This document shows, in pieces, positions 22,604-30,638 of a stretch of DNA of 64,000 nt (positions within the stretch are counted from its first letter, which is position 1; each line of letters opens with the position of its first letter). Origin of the DNA: Winkia neuii subsp. neuii DSM 8576 (GTDB taxonomy: Bacteria > Actinomycetota > Actinomycetes > Actinomycetales > Actinomycetaceae); assembly GCF_000420405.1 (NCBI RefSeq), contig NZ_ATUW01000006.1, positions 1-64,000 of the forward strand. The letters run 5' to 3'. The notes below the pieces were generated by a model. That model was not told the origin of the DNA. It saw only the letters and a program-made list of their open reading frames with translations, and made no database searches. A program made the position numbers and the translations under genes.

Positions 22604-22984
22604 CTACGCGTTGGCAAGCTGAGACACACGCTGATGAGACAATCCCATAAGGCAGGCTATGTCGCGCCTGGACGGCCAAGAGCTAGATAATTGTTTGACC
22701 AGCCTAGAAGAACGCTCCTGCACGTCCTTTCGCAACTCTGCCTCAGCGGTTCTAGCCTGTGCCAGCCCGTCTATCTCTGCGCTTGTAGCCTCATCGAGTA
22801 TCACTTTCACGTCCACGCCAATAGCAGATGCGGGCAAGCCGGTTTGAAAACTAATGGCTTCGCGCATCTCGTCCTCAGCGCTGGCAAGTGACCGGACCTG
22901 GGAAAAACACCCAGCCTCTTCACAGTGCAAGGCCCAGCATCTTGGCTTATCAACCCGTATAGCTTCTACTGTATAGGTGCGCCT
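22604..22984 (-). pseudogene. HicB-like antitoxin lacking its start codon
   Basis: The frame encodes a HicB-type protein: N-terminal TYTVEAIR...CWALHCEEAGCFSQ, a middle helical part, and a C-terminal helix-turn-helix RDIACLMGLSHQRVSQLANA. Where homologues have ATG the codon is AGG (22984-22982), and no ATG, GTG or TTG lies upstream in frame. A TTG at 22930 could give a version cut by 18 residues. It follows hicA by five bases, the usual operon order. Confidence 0.55.
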
Positions 22985-22989
22985 TAACG

Positions 22990-23193
22990 CTACTGTTCTT
23001 TCCCTAGCTCTTGAGCGTACTGTTCGAAGAACTTGCGGGCAGCGATGTCAGGTATTTCGTTATGGCGGCCAAGACTCTTAGAGGTGGAGCCAACCTTTAT
23101 CTGGGTTTGGCGAGTGCCTTCTCGAACCTCAAAGGAGAGGTTGGCTGCCTTAGCTGCCTGCTTGAGACGCTTGATGACTTGAGCCCGCTTCAC
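22990..23193 (-). CDS. HicA-like toxin with altered active site
   Basis: The 67-residue product matches HicA mRNA interferases: helix VIKRLKQAAKAANLSFEVRE, strand region, then LGRHNEIPDIAARKFFEQ. HicA cleaves mRNA through a conserved histidine after the EG turn. Here the aligned residue is Gln29 (EGTRQTQIKV), so catalysis is probably lost. It starts with GTG 23193 without a clear ribosome site. Its partner is the broken hicB at 22604. Confidence 0.6.
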   Translation of the reverse strand: MKRAQVIKRLKQAAKAANLSFEVREGTRQTQIKVGSTSKSLGRHNEIPDIAARKFFEQYAQELGKEQ

Positions 23194-23263
23194 AGCTGGT
23201 GTCTACCGCACTAGACGACGGACGTCTATGGGGTCGACGTAAGTGTGTTGGGGGGTGAAAATA

Positions 23264-23465
23264 ATGTCCGAAAAGTTGGGCCGTAATAACCGCGAGTATG
23301 TTCGTTGCACCCACGCCCTCAAACGCCGCGCAAGACTTGGGGCGCTGGCATGCCGGCTTCTACCATGCTCCACGGCTGCGCGAGCGTGGCATAAGCAAGA
23401 AGGGTGAGGACGGTCAGGCCTATTTTGAGTGGTCAGCAGCCGTGGGGGCGTTCGGAGATTACTGA
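23264..23465 (+). pseudogene. Fused scraps of HNH and terminase genes
   Basis: Frame 23264-23407 (ATG behind GGGGGG) begins MSEKLGRNNREYVRCTHALK, like actinophage HNH proteins near cos. An overlapping frame 23298-23465 ends RERGISKKGEDGQAYFEWSA, like a stretch of the large terminase subunit, then stops out of frame. The portal fragment starts in the third frame. The pattern suggests deletions that joined pieces of HNH, terminase and portal genes. Each identification is weak because the pieces are short. Confidence 0.35.
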
Positions 23466-24201
23466 GCCGATTATTTCTTATACGCAAGCTGCTATCCGTA
23501 CTCTTTTGCGGGCGGAGATTGGTTCAGAATTTTTTTCTGCCCCGCAACGGTACGTGTTGAACATGAGTGAGGACATGTTTGGTCCGGATAGGTCGATGGC
23601 TGAGCAGGCCCTGAAAATGTATGCGGGTCATATGATGATGTTCAGTGCGGGTGATCCGGATGATCCGGTGCCTCAGTTGGGCCAGTTCGCGGCTTCTAGT
23701 CCGGCACCATTTATTGAGATGGTCAAGATGTATGCGCAAATGGTTGCGGGCGAGGCCGCTCTGCCGCCGACCTATTTGGGGTTTGTGACAGACAATCCGG
23801 CTTCAGCGGATCAGATTAGGGCTACTGAGGCAAGGCATGTAAAGCGTGCTGAGCGTCGTCAGCGTACTTTTGGGCGGGCCTGGCAGGCGGCCCTTATTAC
23901 CGCTGTTGCGTTAGGTGGGGGCATGTTCCCTGATAACAGGTTGGCGGTGCGGTGGAAAGATGCTTCTACCCCGACTAAGGCGGCGACTACTGACGCGGTT
24001 GTTAAACAGGTTCAGGCCGGGATTTTGCCGACTAATAGTCCGGTTACTTTCCATGAGCTCGGTTTTGACGAGGCCGCCACTAACCAGCTCTTACAGGCCC
24101 AGGCGCAAATATCTCGCCAGCAGGTAATGCTAGCAACCCTTGCTGGCGGGCAGCTGAATCGGCCGGGTGCGGGAGTAGATAGGGGCCCTGGGGGCGAATA
24201 A
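23404..24201 (+). pseudogene. Phage portal protein, 5'-truncated
   Basis: The 265-codon frame matches the C-terminal half of SPP1 gp6-like portal proteins of actinophages: ITEPIISYTQAAIRTLLRAE, GSEFFSAPQRYVL, a PAPFIEMVKMYAQMVAGEAA helix and NPASADQIRATEARHVKRAE. Family members have about 450-500 residues and an N-terminal half that is missing here; an in-frame TAA lies at 23392. The GTG at 23404 may be a chance start. A functional portal ring is unlikely. Confidence 0.8.
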
Positions 24202-24214
24202 GTAAGGAGGAGGC

Positions 24215-25462
24215 ATGGCCGATCCCTCGACAGAACTAGAGAACTTGTATAAGGCCTTTGAGGGCCGCTATTTCGGTAGTGCCCGCCTGGAGATGGAAGC
24301 CCTAATGGAAGTCCTCTTCGCGCGGGCAACCCAGGGAGCGAAAAAAGCCTGGCAGGCCCGCCCAGGAGACAAGGAAGAACTAGACGAGTACCTGTTTAAC
24401 CAGCTTGTTGAACTCTCGCAGGGGCCTTTATGCCAGAGTGCGGATAATGTAGGGGCCAGGTATGTTAGTGTTCACCGCGCGGAAGAAGGCGCTGGCACTT
24501 CCCTGGCGCTGGTGATTCCGCAGCGGGAAGGCAAACAGCTGCTAGGGGCTCACGCACGCACAGTAATGGAAGTACTCGCCTCGAAGGGCCAGTATGAGGC
24601 AGAAAAACGCTTTGCGGGTATCTGCGCGGACCTGGTGTTAAACAGGGTGCGTAACACGGTAAAACTATCAGCTAAGGCGGCTGGTAATAAATGGGCGCGT
24701 GTGCCTGAGGCGGGGGCTTGCCCGTTCTGTCTGATGCTGGCCTCACGCGGGGCCGTATACACGGATAAGACTACTGCTACCCGCTCACAGGGCGGGAGTC
24801 GCTACCACGCGCACTGTAAATGTTCGGCTGTGGAAATCTTACACGAGGCCGACGTGCCGCCAGCTGCCCGCAGGGCGTGGGATTTGACCGAGAAGTTCAA
24901 CTTACGCACTGTCAAAGACTGGGCTGCTGCCCGTAAAGACCCCGCCATTATTGAATACCTGTTAGATAACGGTATTAGAGACGACCCAACCCGCACGGGA
25001 AGGCTCGGGCCATCCTTGCTACCTGCCGACTTTAAAGTGACGGGCATTACGCCAGATGCTAGGGGTCTGCATCCGACCTTAGAAGATTTCGATGTAAACT
25101 GCCTTGGCAAGGTAAGAATGCGCAAAATCGGCCCCAAATACCTCGCAGGGCACCTTTTCGGCACGGGAGCCCCATATAAGACTGAATTCCCATCTTCATG
25201 GACAGTTGATGACATAATCTATGCCACTGAGTGGGTGAAAGCTAACCCCTTGGCGATTAGACACAGGGGCGATCGGACTGATGTGCTTGGAGAGCTGTAC
25301 GGTGTGATTGTTGAAGTTTCCTACTACGAGAACGATGGAAGACTCTTTTACAGGCATACTGTGCCAATAAATGGCAGGGGCGTGTACTACAATGACGGAG
25401 ATGGGAACAAAATTCCTAGACTGTTTGATGTCTCTGTAATAGGGGGAGGGAAAACAGAGTGA
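24215..25462 (+). CDS. MuF-type minor head protein with C-terminal toxin-like domain
   Basis: Residues 1-210 are a phage minor capsid (MuF/SPP1 gp7-like) protein with the signature C-x2-C (Cys169, Cys172), HAHCKC (His198, His200, Cys201, Cys203). Residues from about 275 to 415 form an unrelated, more AT-rich domain with AGHLFGTG (His313), EFPSSWTVDDII (from 324), NP, R354, GVIVEVSYY and RHTVPI. This order resembles bacterial EndoU ribonucleases (GH..FP..W..I..GV.i.V..T.yP), though the first catalytic histidine is not evident. MuF proteins with C-terminal toxins are a known class of phage polymorphic toxin. ATG 24215 follows AAGGAGGAGG. The next gene starts at the stop codon and is the likely immunity gene. 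Confidence 0.75.
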   Translation: MADPSTELENLYKAFEGRYFGSARLEMEALMEVLFARATQGAKKAWQARPGDKEELDEYLFNQLVELSQGPLCQSADNVGARYVSVHRAEEGAGTSLALVIPQREGKQLLGAHARTVMEVLASKGQYEAEKRFAGICADLVLNRVRNTVKLSAKAAGNKWARVPEAGACPFCLMLASRGAVYTDKTTATRSQGGSRYHAHCKCSAVEILHEADVPPAARRAWDLTEKFNLRTVKDWAAARKDPAIIEYLLDNGIRDDPTRTGRLGPSLLPADFKVTGITPDARGLHPTLEDFDVNCLGKVRMRKIGPKYLAGHLFGTGAPYKTEFPSSWTVDDIIYATEWVKANPLAIRHRGDRTDVLGELYGVIVEVSYYENDGRLFYRHTVPINGRGVYYNDGDGNKIPRLFDVSVIGGGKTE

Positions 25463-25800
25463 TGCTTGAAATACCGAGTTTTCCTGATTCTGTTCCTACA
25501 GAGAAACACGTTGTCAATGCGTTATGGCCACATCTTGATGATGAATGGCGTGAACTGGTTCGTAGCAATGCGTATAGCGGTGAATTTTGGGAGGCTATGT
25601 GTTGCGCGATAGATGGTGCTTACTGGTTGCGCTATAGGGTCCCGGAAGAACTTCTGAGAGCTGTCGAACGCGAGTGTGATGAGATGGGACTGCCACAAGA
25701 TGACCCTGATCGCATTGTGGCCACTCGTTTCAATGAAGAGATTCGCAATTTTGACCATGGGGGCCACCCAGACTACGAACGTATAGCCCACTTACTTTAG
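25462..25800 (+). CDS. Candidate immunity protein for the MuF toxin
   Basis: This 112-residue acidic protein is not recognised as a family. It begins MLEIPSFPDSVPTEKHVVNA and is rich in Glu, Asp and Trp, with no signal peptide or membrane segment, as in many cytoplasmic immunity proteins. Its ATG overlaps the toxin stop (TGATG), with GGGGGAGGG upstream, and a terminator follows at once. It is not a usual phage head gene and is AT-richer than its surroundings. Its position is the main evidence for the immunity role. Confidence 0.65.
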   Translation: MLEIPSFPDSVPTEKHVVNALWPHLDDEWRELVRSNAYSGEFWEAMCCAIDGAYWLRYRVPEELLRAVERECDEMGLPQDDPDRIVATRFNEEIRNFDHGGHPDYERIAHLL

Positions 25801-25823
25801 CTGGCTACTTGTTACTCTTGCCC

Positions 25824-25856
25824 GCCTGGGTTTTCCTGGGTGGGTTTTGTTTTACC
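25824..25856 (+). terminator. Terminator behind the toxin-immunity pair
   Basis: A CCCGCC stem pairs with GGGTGGG (one G-T pair) around a T-rich loop and is followed by TTTTGTTTT. It separates the toxin-immunity pair from the scaffold gene. Confidence 0.6.
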
Positions 25857-25930
25857 CGAAATATTGGTCCCGGCATGGGGCTTTATCTCCCGACATGGGA
25901 AACCATTTTTGAGAGGAAAGGTTAGTTATT

Positions 25931-26413
25931 ATGGCTGAGGCGAAGACCAGCTCTGAGGTTGAAGAAGAACCCGCAAAGGCTGTAGCTGAGGGCGAGTCCG
26001 CTCCTGACAAGGAGGTGGATTGGCAGGCTGAGGCGAAAAAGTGGAAGGCTCTCTCACGTAAGCACGAGGCTAACGAGAAGGCGCTAGCGTCTAAAGCATC
26101 CGAGTACGATAAGTATTTGGAGTCTCAGAAAACTGAGGAGCAAAAACGCGTTGAGGCCCTCCAGAGGGCCGAGAAGGAACGCGATGAGGCTAACGCGAGC
26201 CTGGCTCGTATGGCCGCGGCTATTAAGTACGGGCTTTCCGAAGAAGACCTGGCTTTACTGGGTGCGGGTGAGGATTTCGAAGAAAGAGCTAAAACCCTGG
26301 CTGAGCGCCTAAAGGCCGTTACCCCGGTGCGGGCTCGTTCTGCCACCCAGGGGGTAGAAGCCGGCAAGGCTGTGTCTGATGATTTCCTTGGTGGCGTTAT
26401 GCGTTCACGCTAG
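25931..26413 (+). CDS. Phage scaffold protein
   Basis: The 160-residue protein is highly charged and helical, with a long coiled coil (about 25-95, KKWKALSRKHEANEKALASK and on) and a basic C-terminus ending DDFLGGVMRSR. This composition and its place between the minor and major head genes match actinophage scaffold (DUF4355-like) proteins, which guide capsid assembly. AGAGGAAAGG precedes ATG 25931. It is intact, although no capsid remains for it to assemble. Confidence 0.75.
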   Translation: MAEAKTSSEVEEEPAKAVAEGESAPDKEVDWQAEAKKWKALSRKHEANEKALASKASEYDKYLESQKTEEQKRVEALQRAEKERDEANASLARMAAAIKYGLSEEDLALLGAGEDFEERAKTLAERLKAVTPVRARSATQGVEAGKAVSDDFLGGVMRSR

Positions 26414-26458
26414 GTCTGTTTCCTTTCATAATCGCAAATTTTTTTAGTCAACTGTTTT

Positions 26459-26487
26459 GGCCGCCTAACTGGGTGGCCTTTCGTGTT
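26459..26487 (+). terminator. Phage hairpin between scaffold and capsid genes
   Basis: GGCCGCC pairs with GGTGGCC around TAACTG, followed by TTTCGTGTTT. Weak terminators at this point are common in phage head modules to tune scaffold and capsid levels. Confidence 0.5.
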
Positions 26488-26533
26488 TAAAACACGAGTT
26501 TTCCCATGAACATAAAAAGGAGAAAAGAACATT

Positions 26534-26668
26534 ATGGGTACTTATAACAAGATTGTTGGGCGCTCCCAAACTGGTGAGCAGCTGATCCCACCGGAACAGG
26601 TAAAAGCAATCCTGCAGGATACGCCGAAGTCTTCTGTTGTCCTGGATAAGGCAGTATCGGAGCTTTGT
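26534..26668 (+). pseudogene. Major capsid protein, N-terminal fragment
   Basis: The frame opens MGTYNKIVGRSQTGEQLIPP behind AAAAAGGAG, followed by VKAILQDTPKSSVVL, the start of HK97-type actinophage capsid proteins. Similarity ends after about 42 codons, 14 bases before the border repeat. The frame then runs through the repeat and the tRNA-Ser(GCT) gene to 26989, which is clearly not coding. The deletion endpoint at the repeat suggests the rest of the phage was lost by recombination there. Confidence 0.75.
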
Positions 26669-26681
26669 GGGATTGCTTGGC

Positions 26682-26712
26682 GTGGCTGTGCTAAGGGCAC
26701 GTTAGGGCACGC
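26682..26712 (+). repeat. 31-bp direct repeat, copy C (right border of prophage remnant)
   Basis: It is identical to 21431-21461 in the same orientation. It ends ten bases before the terminator of tRNA-Ser(GCT). Together with copy B it frames the prophage remnant as a putative attR. Confidence 0.75.
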
Positions 26713-26721
26713 CAGGGCGCG

Positions 26722-26752
26722 AAAAACCCCGGTATTTCAACGAATACCGGGG
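26722..26752 (-). terminator. Terminator of tRNA-Ser(GCT)
   Basis: On the minus strand CCCCGGTATT and AATACCGGGG form a 10-bp stem followed by five T residues. It is directly downstream of the tRNA. Confidence 0.85.
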
Positions 26753-26758
26753 CTAGAG

Positions 26759-26845
26759 CGGAGACGATGGGATTTGAACCCACGAGGGGCGAACGCCCCA
26801 ACCTCCTTAGCAGGGAGGCGCACTAGGCCACTATGCGACGTCTCC
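26759..26845 (-). tRNA. tRNA-Ser(GCT)
   Basis: On the minus strand the acceptor stem GGAGACG/CGTCTCC, anticodon arm CCTCC-CTGCTAA-GGAGG (anticodon GCT), a long variable arm, T-arm GGTTCAAATCC and discriminator G are visible. It decodes AGC and AGU. The 250 bases up to the next gene hold no gene I recognise. Confidence 0.95.
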
Positions 26846-27098
26846 ACCGGCAAGCCTACCCAAATTTACGTGTTGTTCACAAACCGACTCACACGCAAAA
26901 GGCAAACCTCACATTTTGGCAGCCAGCAGTGCAGGTGCAGGAGGGGCAAATATGTCTCTGGCGAGCACCTAGCCGATGCAGCTAACTAATAAAGTGCCTT
27001 CTTACATGAATCGTCTTTGCGGAGTTGATCTTATCTTCTGCACACCCGCTGTAACTGCCCTAAACTGGGGACCACTCTGATATGGCGGAGCTGATTCA

Positions 27099-27740
27099 AT
27101 GGCTGACTTTATAGCGCAGCGGTGGCACCAACTATTGTTCATGGCCGTGCAACATGCGTGGTTGGTTGCCCAATGTATATTTTTGGCAACTCTTCTTGCG
27201 GTAGCTCTGGCTGCCCTTGCATACAAGACTCCGCTGCTGCGCTCGCTGCTAAACAACGTTTCCACAATTGGGCTAACCATCCCGTCCTTTGCGCTACTCG
27301 CGCTTTTGGTGGCACCCTTCGGTTTTGGAGTTGCTCCAACCGTTATAGCCCTTGTTTTTTACGGCTCGCTCCCAATCATGCGCAATGCGGTAGTAGGCCT
27401 GGCGGGTGTCGACCCTCAAGTGATCGAAGCCGCCCGTGGGCAGGGCATGTCTCAAAAGGCCACTTTCTTCAAAATTCGGCTGCCACTGGCTTGGCCTCTA
27501 ATACTTTCTGGGATCCGCGTATCCACGCAGATGATCATGGGAATAGCAGCGATTGGGGCCTACGTGTTAGGGCCGGGCTTGGGCAGCCTGATCTTCACTG
27601 GGCTGGCTCGCCTGGGAGGGGCCGGAGCGCTACATTCTGCGCTCGTGGGCACGCTCCTAATAGTGGCAGTTGCCCTGATCGCAGACCTTGGCTTGGCTAC
27701 GCTGGGCCGCCTCACAATCTCAAGGGGAATTCGTGACTGA
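27099..27740 (+). CDS. Glycine betaine/choline ABC transporter permease (OpuCB-like)
   Basis: This 213-residue membrane protein has about six helices and the permease EAA-type loop VIEAARGQGMSQKATFFKIRLP that contacts the ATPase. It matches the OpuBB/OpuCB permeases of osmoprotectant uptake. ATPase, second permease and binding protein follow in one operon, each overlapping or touching. The ATPase start overlaps its stop by eight bases. Confidence 0.88.
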   Translation: MADFIAQRWHQLLFMAVQHAWLVAQCIFLATLLAVALAALAYKTPLLRSLLNNVSTIGLTIPSFALLALLVAPFGFGVAPTVIALVFYGSLPIMRNAVVGLAGVDPQVIEAARGQGMSQKATFFKIRLPLAWPLILSGIRVSTQMIMGIAAIGAYVLGPGLGSLIFTGLARLGGAGALHSALVGTLLIVAVALIADLGLATLGRLTISRGIRD

Positions 27741-28875
27741 CAAAAACGCGCCCGAAAATCTAAGTGGTGGGGCAGCTATAACCCTTTCCCACATGAGCAA
27801 AATTTACCCCGGCGCCTCCACTCCGGCGGTAGACGATTTCAACCTGGATATTGAGGGCGGAGAAATCCTCGCCCTCGTTGGTCCTTCAGGGTGCGGCAAA
27901 ACTACCACGTTAAAGATGATCAACCGGCTGATTGAACCCAGCTCCGGCAAGATCATTATCGACGGGCACGACGTGACGGGCATGAACCCGGACAAGCTCC
28001 GCCGCAAGATCGGCTACGTCATTCAGGCAGGCGGGCTGATGCCACACTTGTCGGTGGAGCAAAACGTGGCCATGGTGCCCAAGCTGCTTGGTTGGAATAA
28101 GCAGCGCATAAAGATGCGTGTGAACGAGTTGTTGGACACGGTCGCCCTCGACCCGGAAACGTACGCGAGCCGCTACCCCCGCGACCTTTCAGGAGGCCAG
28201 CAACAGCGCGTGGGGGTGGCCCGGGCACTCGCGGCGAACCCGCCCGTTCTCCTAATGGACGAACCTTTCGGAGCCGTCGACCCAATTACCCGCCGTTCTC
28301 TACAAGAGACCCTGCTGTCTACTCAAGCTCGGCTGGGTACCACCGTTGTTATAGTCACCCACGACTTGGACGAAGCGTTGCGTCTAGGCTCGCGGGTTGC
28401 GATCCTTTCCGAGGGCGGACGTTTGCGCCAGGTGGGAACGCCCACCGAAATACTGATGTCGCCCGCAGACGATTTCGTTTCCGATTTTGTGGGTGCCAAT
28501 GCGGCCACGCGACTGCTCAAACTCAAACCCGTGGAAGAACTGACCGCGTCGCGCACGGTAACGGCCCGGCAAAATGACGACCGGGAAAAAGTCCTTGCCG
28601 AGGCCGCTCAGGCTGGCGGACACGGCATCGTGGTGTTAGACGATTCGGATCGTCCCCTAGCATGGCTGAGCACCAAGCAGTATAAAAACGGTGCCAGCCG
28701 GCAAAGCCGGGATGAGGCACTCCCGCTCGTGCACGGAACCGACAATGCGGCCCACGTGTTAGAGCTAATGCTCACCTCAACCCACAACGGCGTACTGGTG
28801 GTCGACGCGGCCGGGCGTTACCGTTTCGCGTTGCGTGCCGGCGATCTGCTCGATCAGATCAGCCAGGAGGAATAA
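27733..28875 (+). CDS. Osmoprotectant ABC transporter ATPase (OpuCA/ProV-like)
   Basis: The 380-residue ATPase shows Walker A GPSGCGKTT, the signature LSGGQQQRVGVARALA, Walker B VLLMDEPFGAVDP and the switch His in IVTHDLDEAL. Beyond residue 250 a CBS-like region follows, as in OpuCA, where it senses ionic strength. I chose GTG 27733 behind AAGGGGA; an upstream start inside the permease gene is less likely. It powers uptake through the flanking permeases. Confidence 0.92.
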   Translation: MTDKNAPENLSGGAAITLSHMSKIYPGASTPAVDDFNLDIEGGEILALVGPSGCGKTTTLKMINRLIEPSSGKIIIDGHDVTGMNPDKLRRKIGYVIQAGGLMPHLSVEQNVAMVPKLLGWNKQRIKMRVNELLDTVALDPETYASRYPRDLSGGQQQRVGVARALAANPPVLLMDEPFGAVDPITRRSLQETLLSTQARLGTTVVIVTHDLDEALRLGSRVAILSEGGRLRQVGTPTEILMSPADDFVSDFVGANAATRLLKLKPVEELTASRTVTARQNDDREKVLAEAAQAGGHGIVVLDDSDRPLAWLSTKQYKNGASRQSRDEALPLVHGTDNAAHVLELMLTSTHNGVLVVDAAGRYRFALRAGDLLDQISQEE

Positions 28876-29606
28876 TGCAATCAGGCAAGCCCGCCCGCAA
28901 CCTCTGGCTCACCCCGCTCGCGTTAGTAGCCGTGTTGGGAACATACCTCTTTTGGCTTCACACCGCCTCGCTCACCAGCGCAGAATCCCGCCAACTAAAC
29001 CTCACCAACCTGGCTGCGATATCCGGCCAACACCTGCTGCTAACGGGCATAGGCGCGGTGGCTGTGGTGGTGGTAGCGATCCCGCTGGGAGTGCTACTCA
29101 CCCGCAAGCCCTTCCGCAAGGTGGCGCCACTTGCCCTCGCCCTTGCGAATATAGGGCAGGCGGCCCCCTCGATTGGCCTGATAGTGCTTATTGCAATGGG
29201 CATTGGGTTTGGTATGAAAACGGCGCTAATAGCAATAGTGGCCTACGCCGTTTTGCCCGTACTGGCGTCGACAATGGTTGGCCTGCAAGGGGTTGACCGC
29301 AACACTGTCGAAGCCGCCCGTGGCATGGGGATGAGCGCCTTCCGTGTACTAACAAAAGTCGAGCTTCCGCTGGCCAGCCCTGTGATCTTAGCCGGGCTGC
29401 GCACCGCCCTCGTCCTGTTGGTTGGAACCGCCACCCTAGCCGTGTTCGTAAACGGCGGGGGGCTGGGGGTACTAATCCAAACGGGGATGACACTGTTTTT
29501 GTACAAACTCTTGTTCTCTGGCGCTCTGCTAGTTGCTCTGCTCGCCTTGGCTGTGGATTGGGTTGGGCAAATGATCGAGACGTGGGCCCGGCCGAAGGGA
29601 ATCTGA
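28875..29606 (+). CDS. Glycine betaine/choline ABC transporter permease (OpuCD-like)
   Basis: The 243-residue second permease has about six helices and the loop TVEAARGMGMSAFRVLTKVELP. It is the partner of the permease at 27099. It starts at the ATPase stop (TAATG) and its own stop overlaps the start of the binding protein (TGATG). Confidence 0.9.
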   Translation: MQSGKPARNLWLTPLALVAVLGTYLFWLHTASLTSAESRQLNLTNLAAISGQHLLLTGIGAVAVVVVAIPLGVLLTRKPFRKVAPLALALANIGQAAPSIGLIVLIAMGIGFGMKTALIAIVAYAVLPVLASTMVGLQGVDRNTVEAARGMGMSAFRVLTKVELPLASPVILAGLRTALVLLVGTATLAVFVNGGGLGVLIQTGMTLFLYKLLFSGALLVALLALAVDWVGQMIETWARPKGI

Positions 29607-30565
29607 TGAAAGCCCAAAAAACTCTCTTTTTGTTGCTAGCAGCCGCCACTTTGGCCAGCTGTGCTTTGGCCCCTTCTTCTGGTTTTGCCCCCGAAGTGCA
29701 GCCCGCTTCGCTGCGTACGCAAGCTGGTGCCGAGGGCGTACACGTGACGGTCGGTTCGAAGAATTTTACCGAAGGGCTCGTGTTGGGCAAGATGGCCGTG
29801 ATTGCTCTGCGTGCCGCCGGATACAAGGTCACTGATAAGACGGGCATGCCCGGTTCACAGTCGGCTCGGCAGGCGCACACCTCTGGGGCCGTAGATTTCG
29901 AATGGGAGTACACGGGTACCGCCTGGACCATCTATTTGGGTGGAAAAGGCGTGGCTGACCGCGACAAGCAATACCGGCTGGTGCGGGACGCAGACAAAAA
30001 GAACGGTTTGACCTGGTTGCCGCCCGCACCCATGAATAACAGCTACGGGTTCGCCGTGCGCGCTAGGGATGCCAAGTCCCTCAAAACGCTTTCAGACGTG
30101 GCAAAATTAGATCCGGCAGAACTGACTATCTGCGCGGATCCAGAATTCTTCTCCCGCGACGACGGCTTGCAACCGGCTCTGGCACACTACGGGTTGAAAA
30201 TAGGGGAAAACCTGCCGAGGGCGAACATCAAATTGATGGACCAGGGTGCCATGTACGAGGCCCTCGCGGATGGGCAGTGCAAAGTTGGGGAAATAATGAG
30301 CACAGACGGGCGGTTGCTGTCACTGAATTTGAAGGCGCTGGAAGACGATAAGGGCTACTTCCCCTCGTATGCGGTTGCCCCCGTGATCGCCACTTCGAAG
30401 CTGGATCAATCCGAGGGGATTGGAAAAGTATTCGCCCAGATCACTCCGCGTCTTACTACCAAGGCGCTGCAGCAGCTGAATGCGGCGGTGGATGTGCGCG
30501 GGGAGGATCCGGCTGAGGTTGCCGCAGATTGGCTGGTGCGCGAGGGCTTAGTAAAGCGAGATTAG
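29606..30565 (+). CDS. Osmoprotectant-binding lipoprotein (OpuCC-like)
   Basis: The 319-residue protein opens with a lipoprotein signal ending LASC (Cys at about residue 18). The mature part shows VTVGSKNFTEGLVLGKM, GSQSARQAHTSGAVDFEWEY and YTGTAW, typical of OpuAC/OpuBC binding proteins that cage betaine or choline with aromatic residues. ATG 29606 overlaps the permease stop. It delivers substrate to the transporter encoded upstream. Confidence 0.92.
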   Translation: MKAQKTLFLLLAAATLASCALAPSSGFAPEVQPASLRTQAGAEGVHVTVGSKNFTEGLVLGKMAVIALRAAGYKVTDKTGMPGSQSARQAHTSGAVDFEWEYTGTAWTIYLGGKGVADRDKQYRLVRDADKKNGLTWLPPAPMNNSYGFAVRARDAKSLKTLSDVAKLDPAELTICADPEFFSRDDGLQPALAHYGLKIGENLPRANIKLMDQGAMYEALADGQCKVGEIMSTDGRLLSLNLKALEDDKGYFPSYAVAPVIATSKLDQSEGIGKVFAQITPRLTTKALQQLNAAVDVRGEDPAEVAADWLVREGLVKRD

Positions 30566-30638
30566 GTTCACCTAATTGCATGTTCACGGTTCATGAAAAT
30601 ATACTGCAGCGGCTGGCAAATAGCGTTACGTTCTAAGC

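Larger units (their letters stand above)
21431..26712 (+). mobile_element. Decayed prophage between two tRNA-Ser genes
   Basis: The region is flanked by a 31-bp direct repeat and lies between tRNA-Ser(TGA) and tRNA-Ser(GCT). It holds, in order, a phage-type DNA-binding protein, HicAB-type remnants (minus strand), HNH/terminase scraps, a truncated portal gene, a MuF-toxin gene, a candidate immunity gene, a scaffold gene and a truncated capsid gene. No intact integrase, lysis, tail or replication gene remains, so it cannot be an active phage. Coding style and GC are more varied than in the flanks. Confidence 0.85.

Noticed and set aside
26669-26989. Extension of the capsid frame to 151 codons
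   Set aside because: The added part runs through the border repeat, a terminator and the tRNA-Ser(GCT) gene, so it is not coding.
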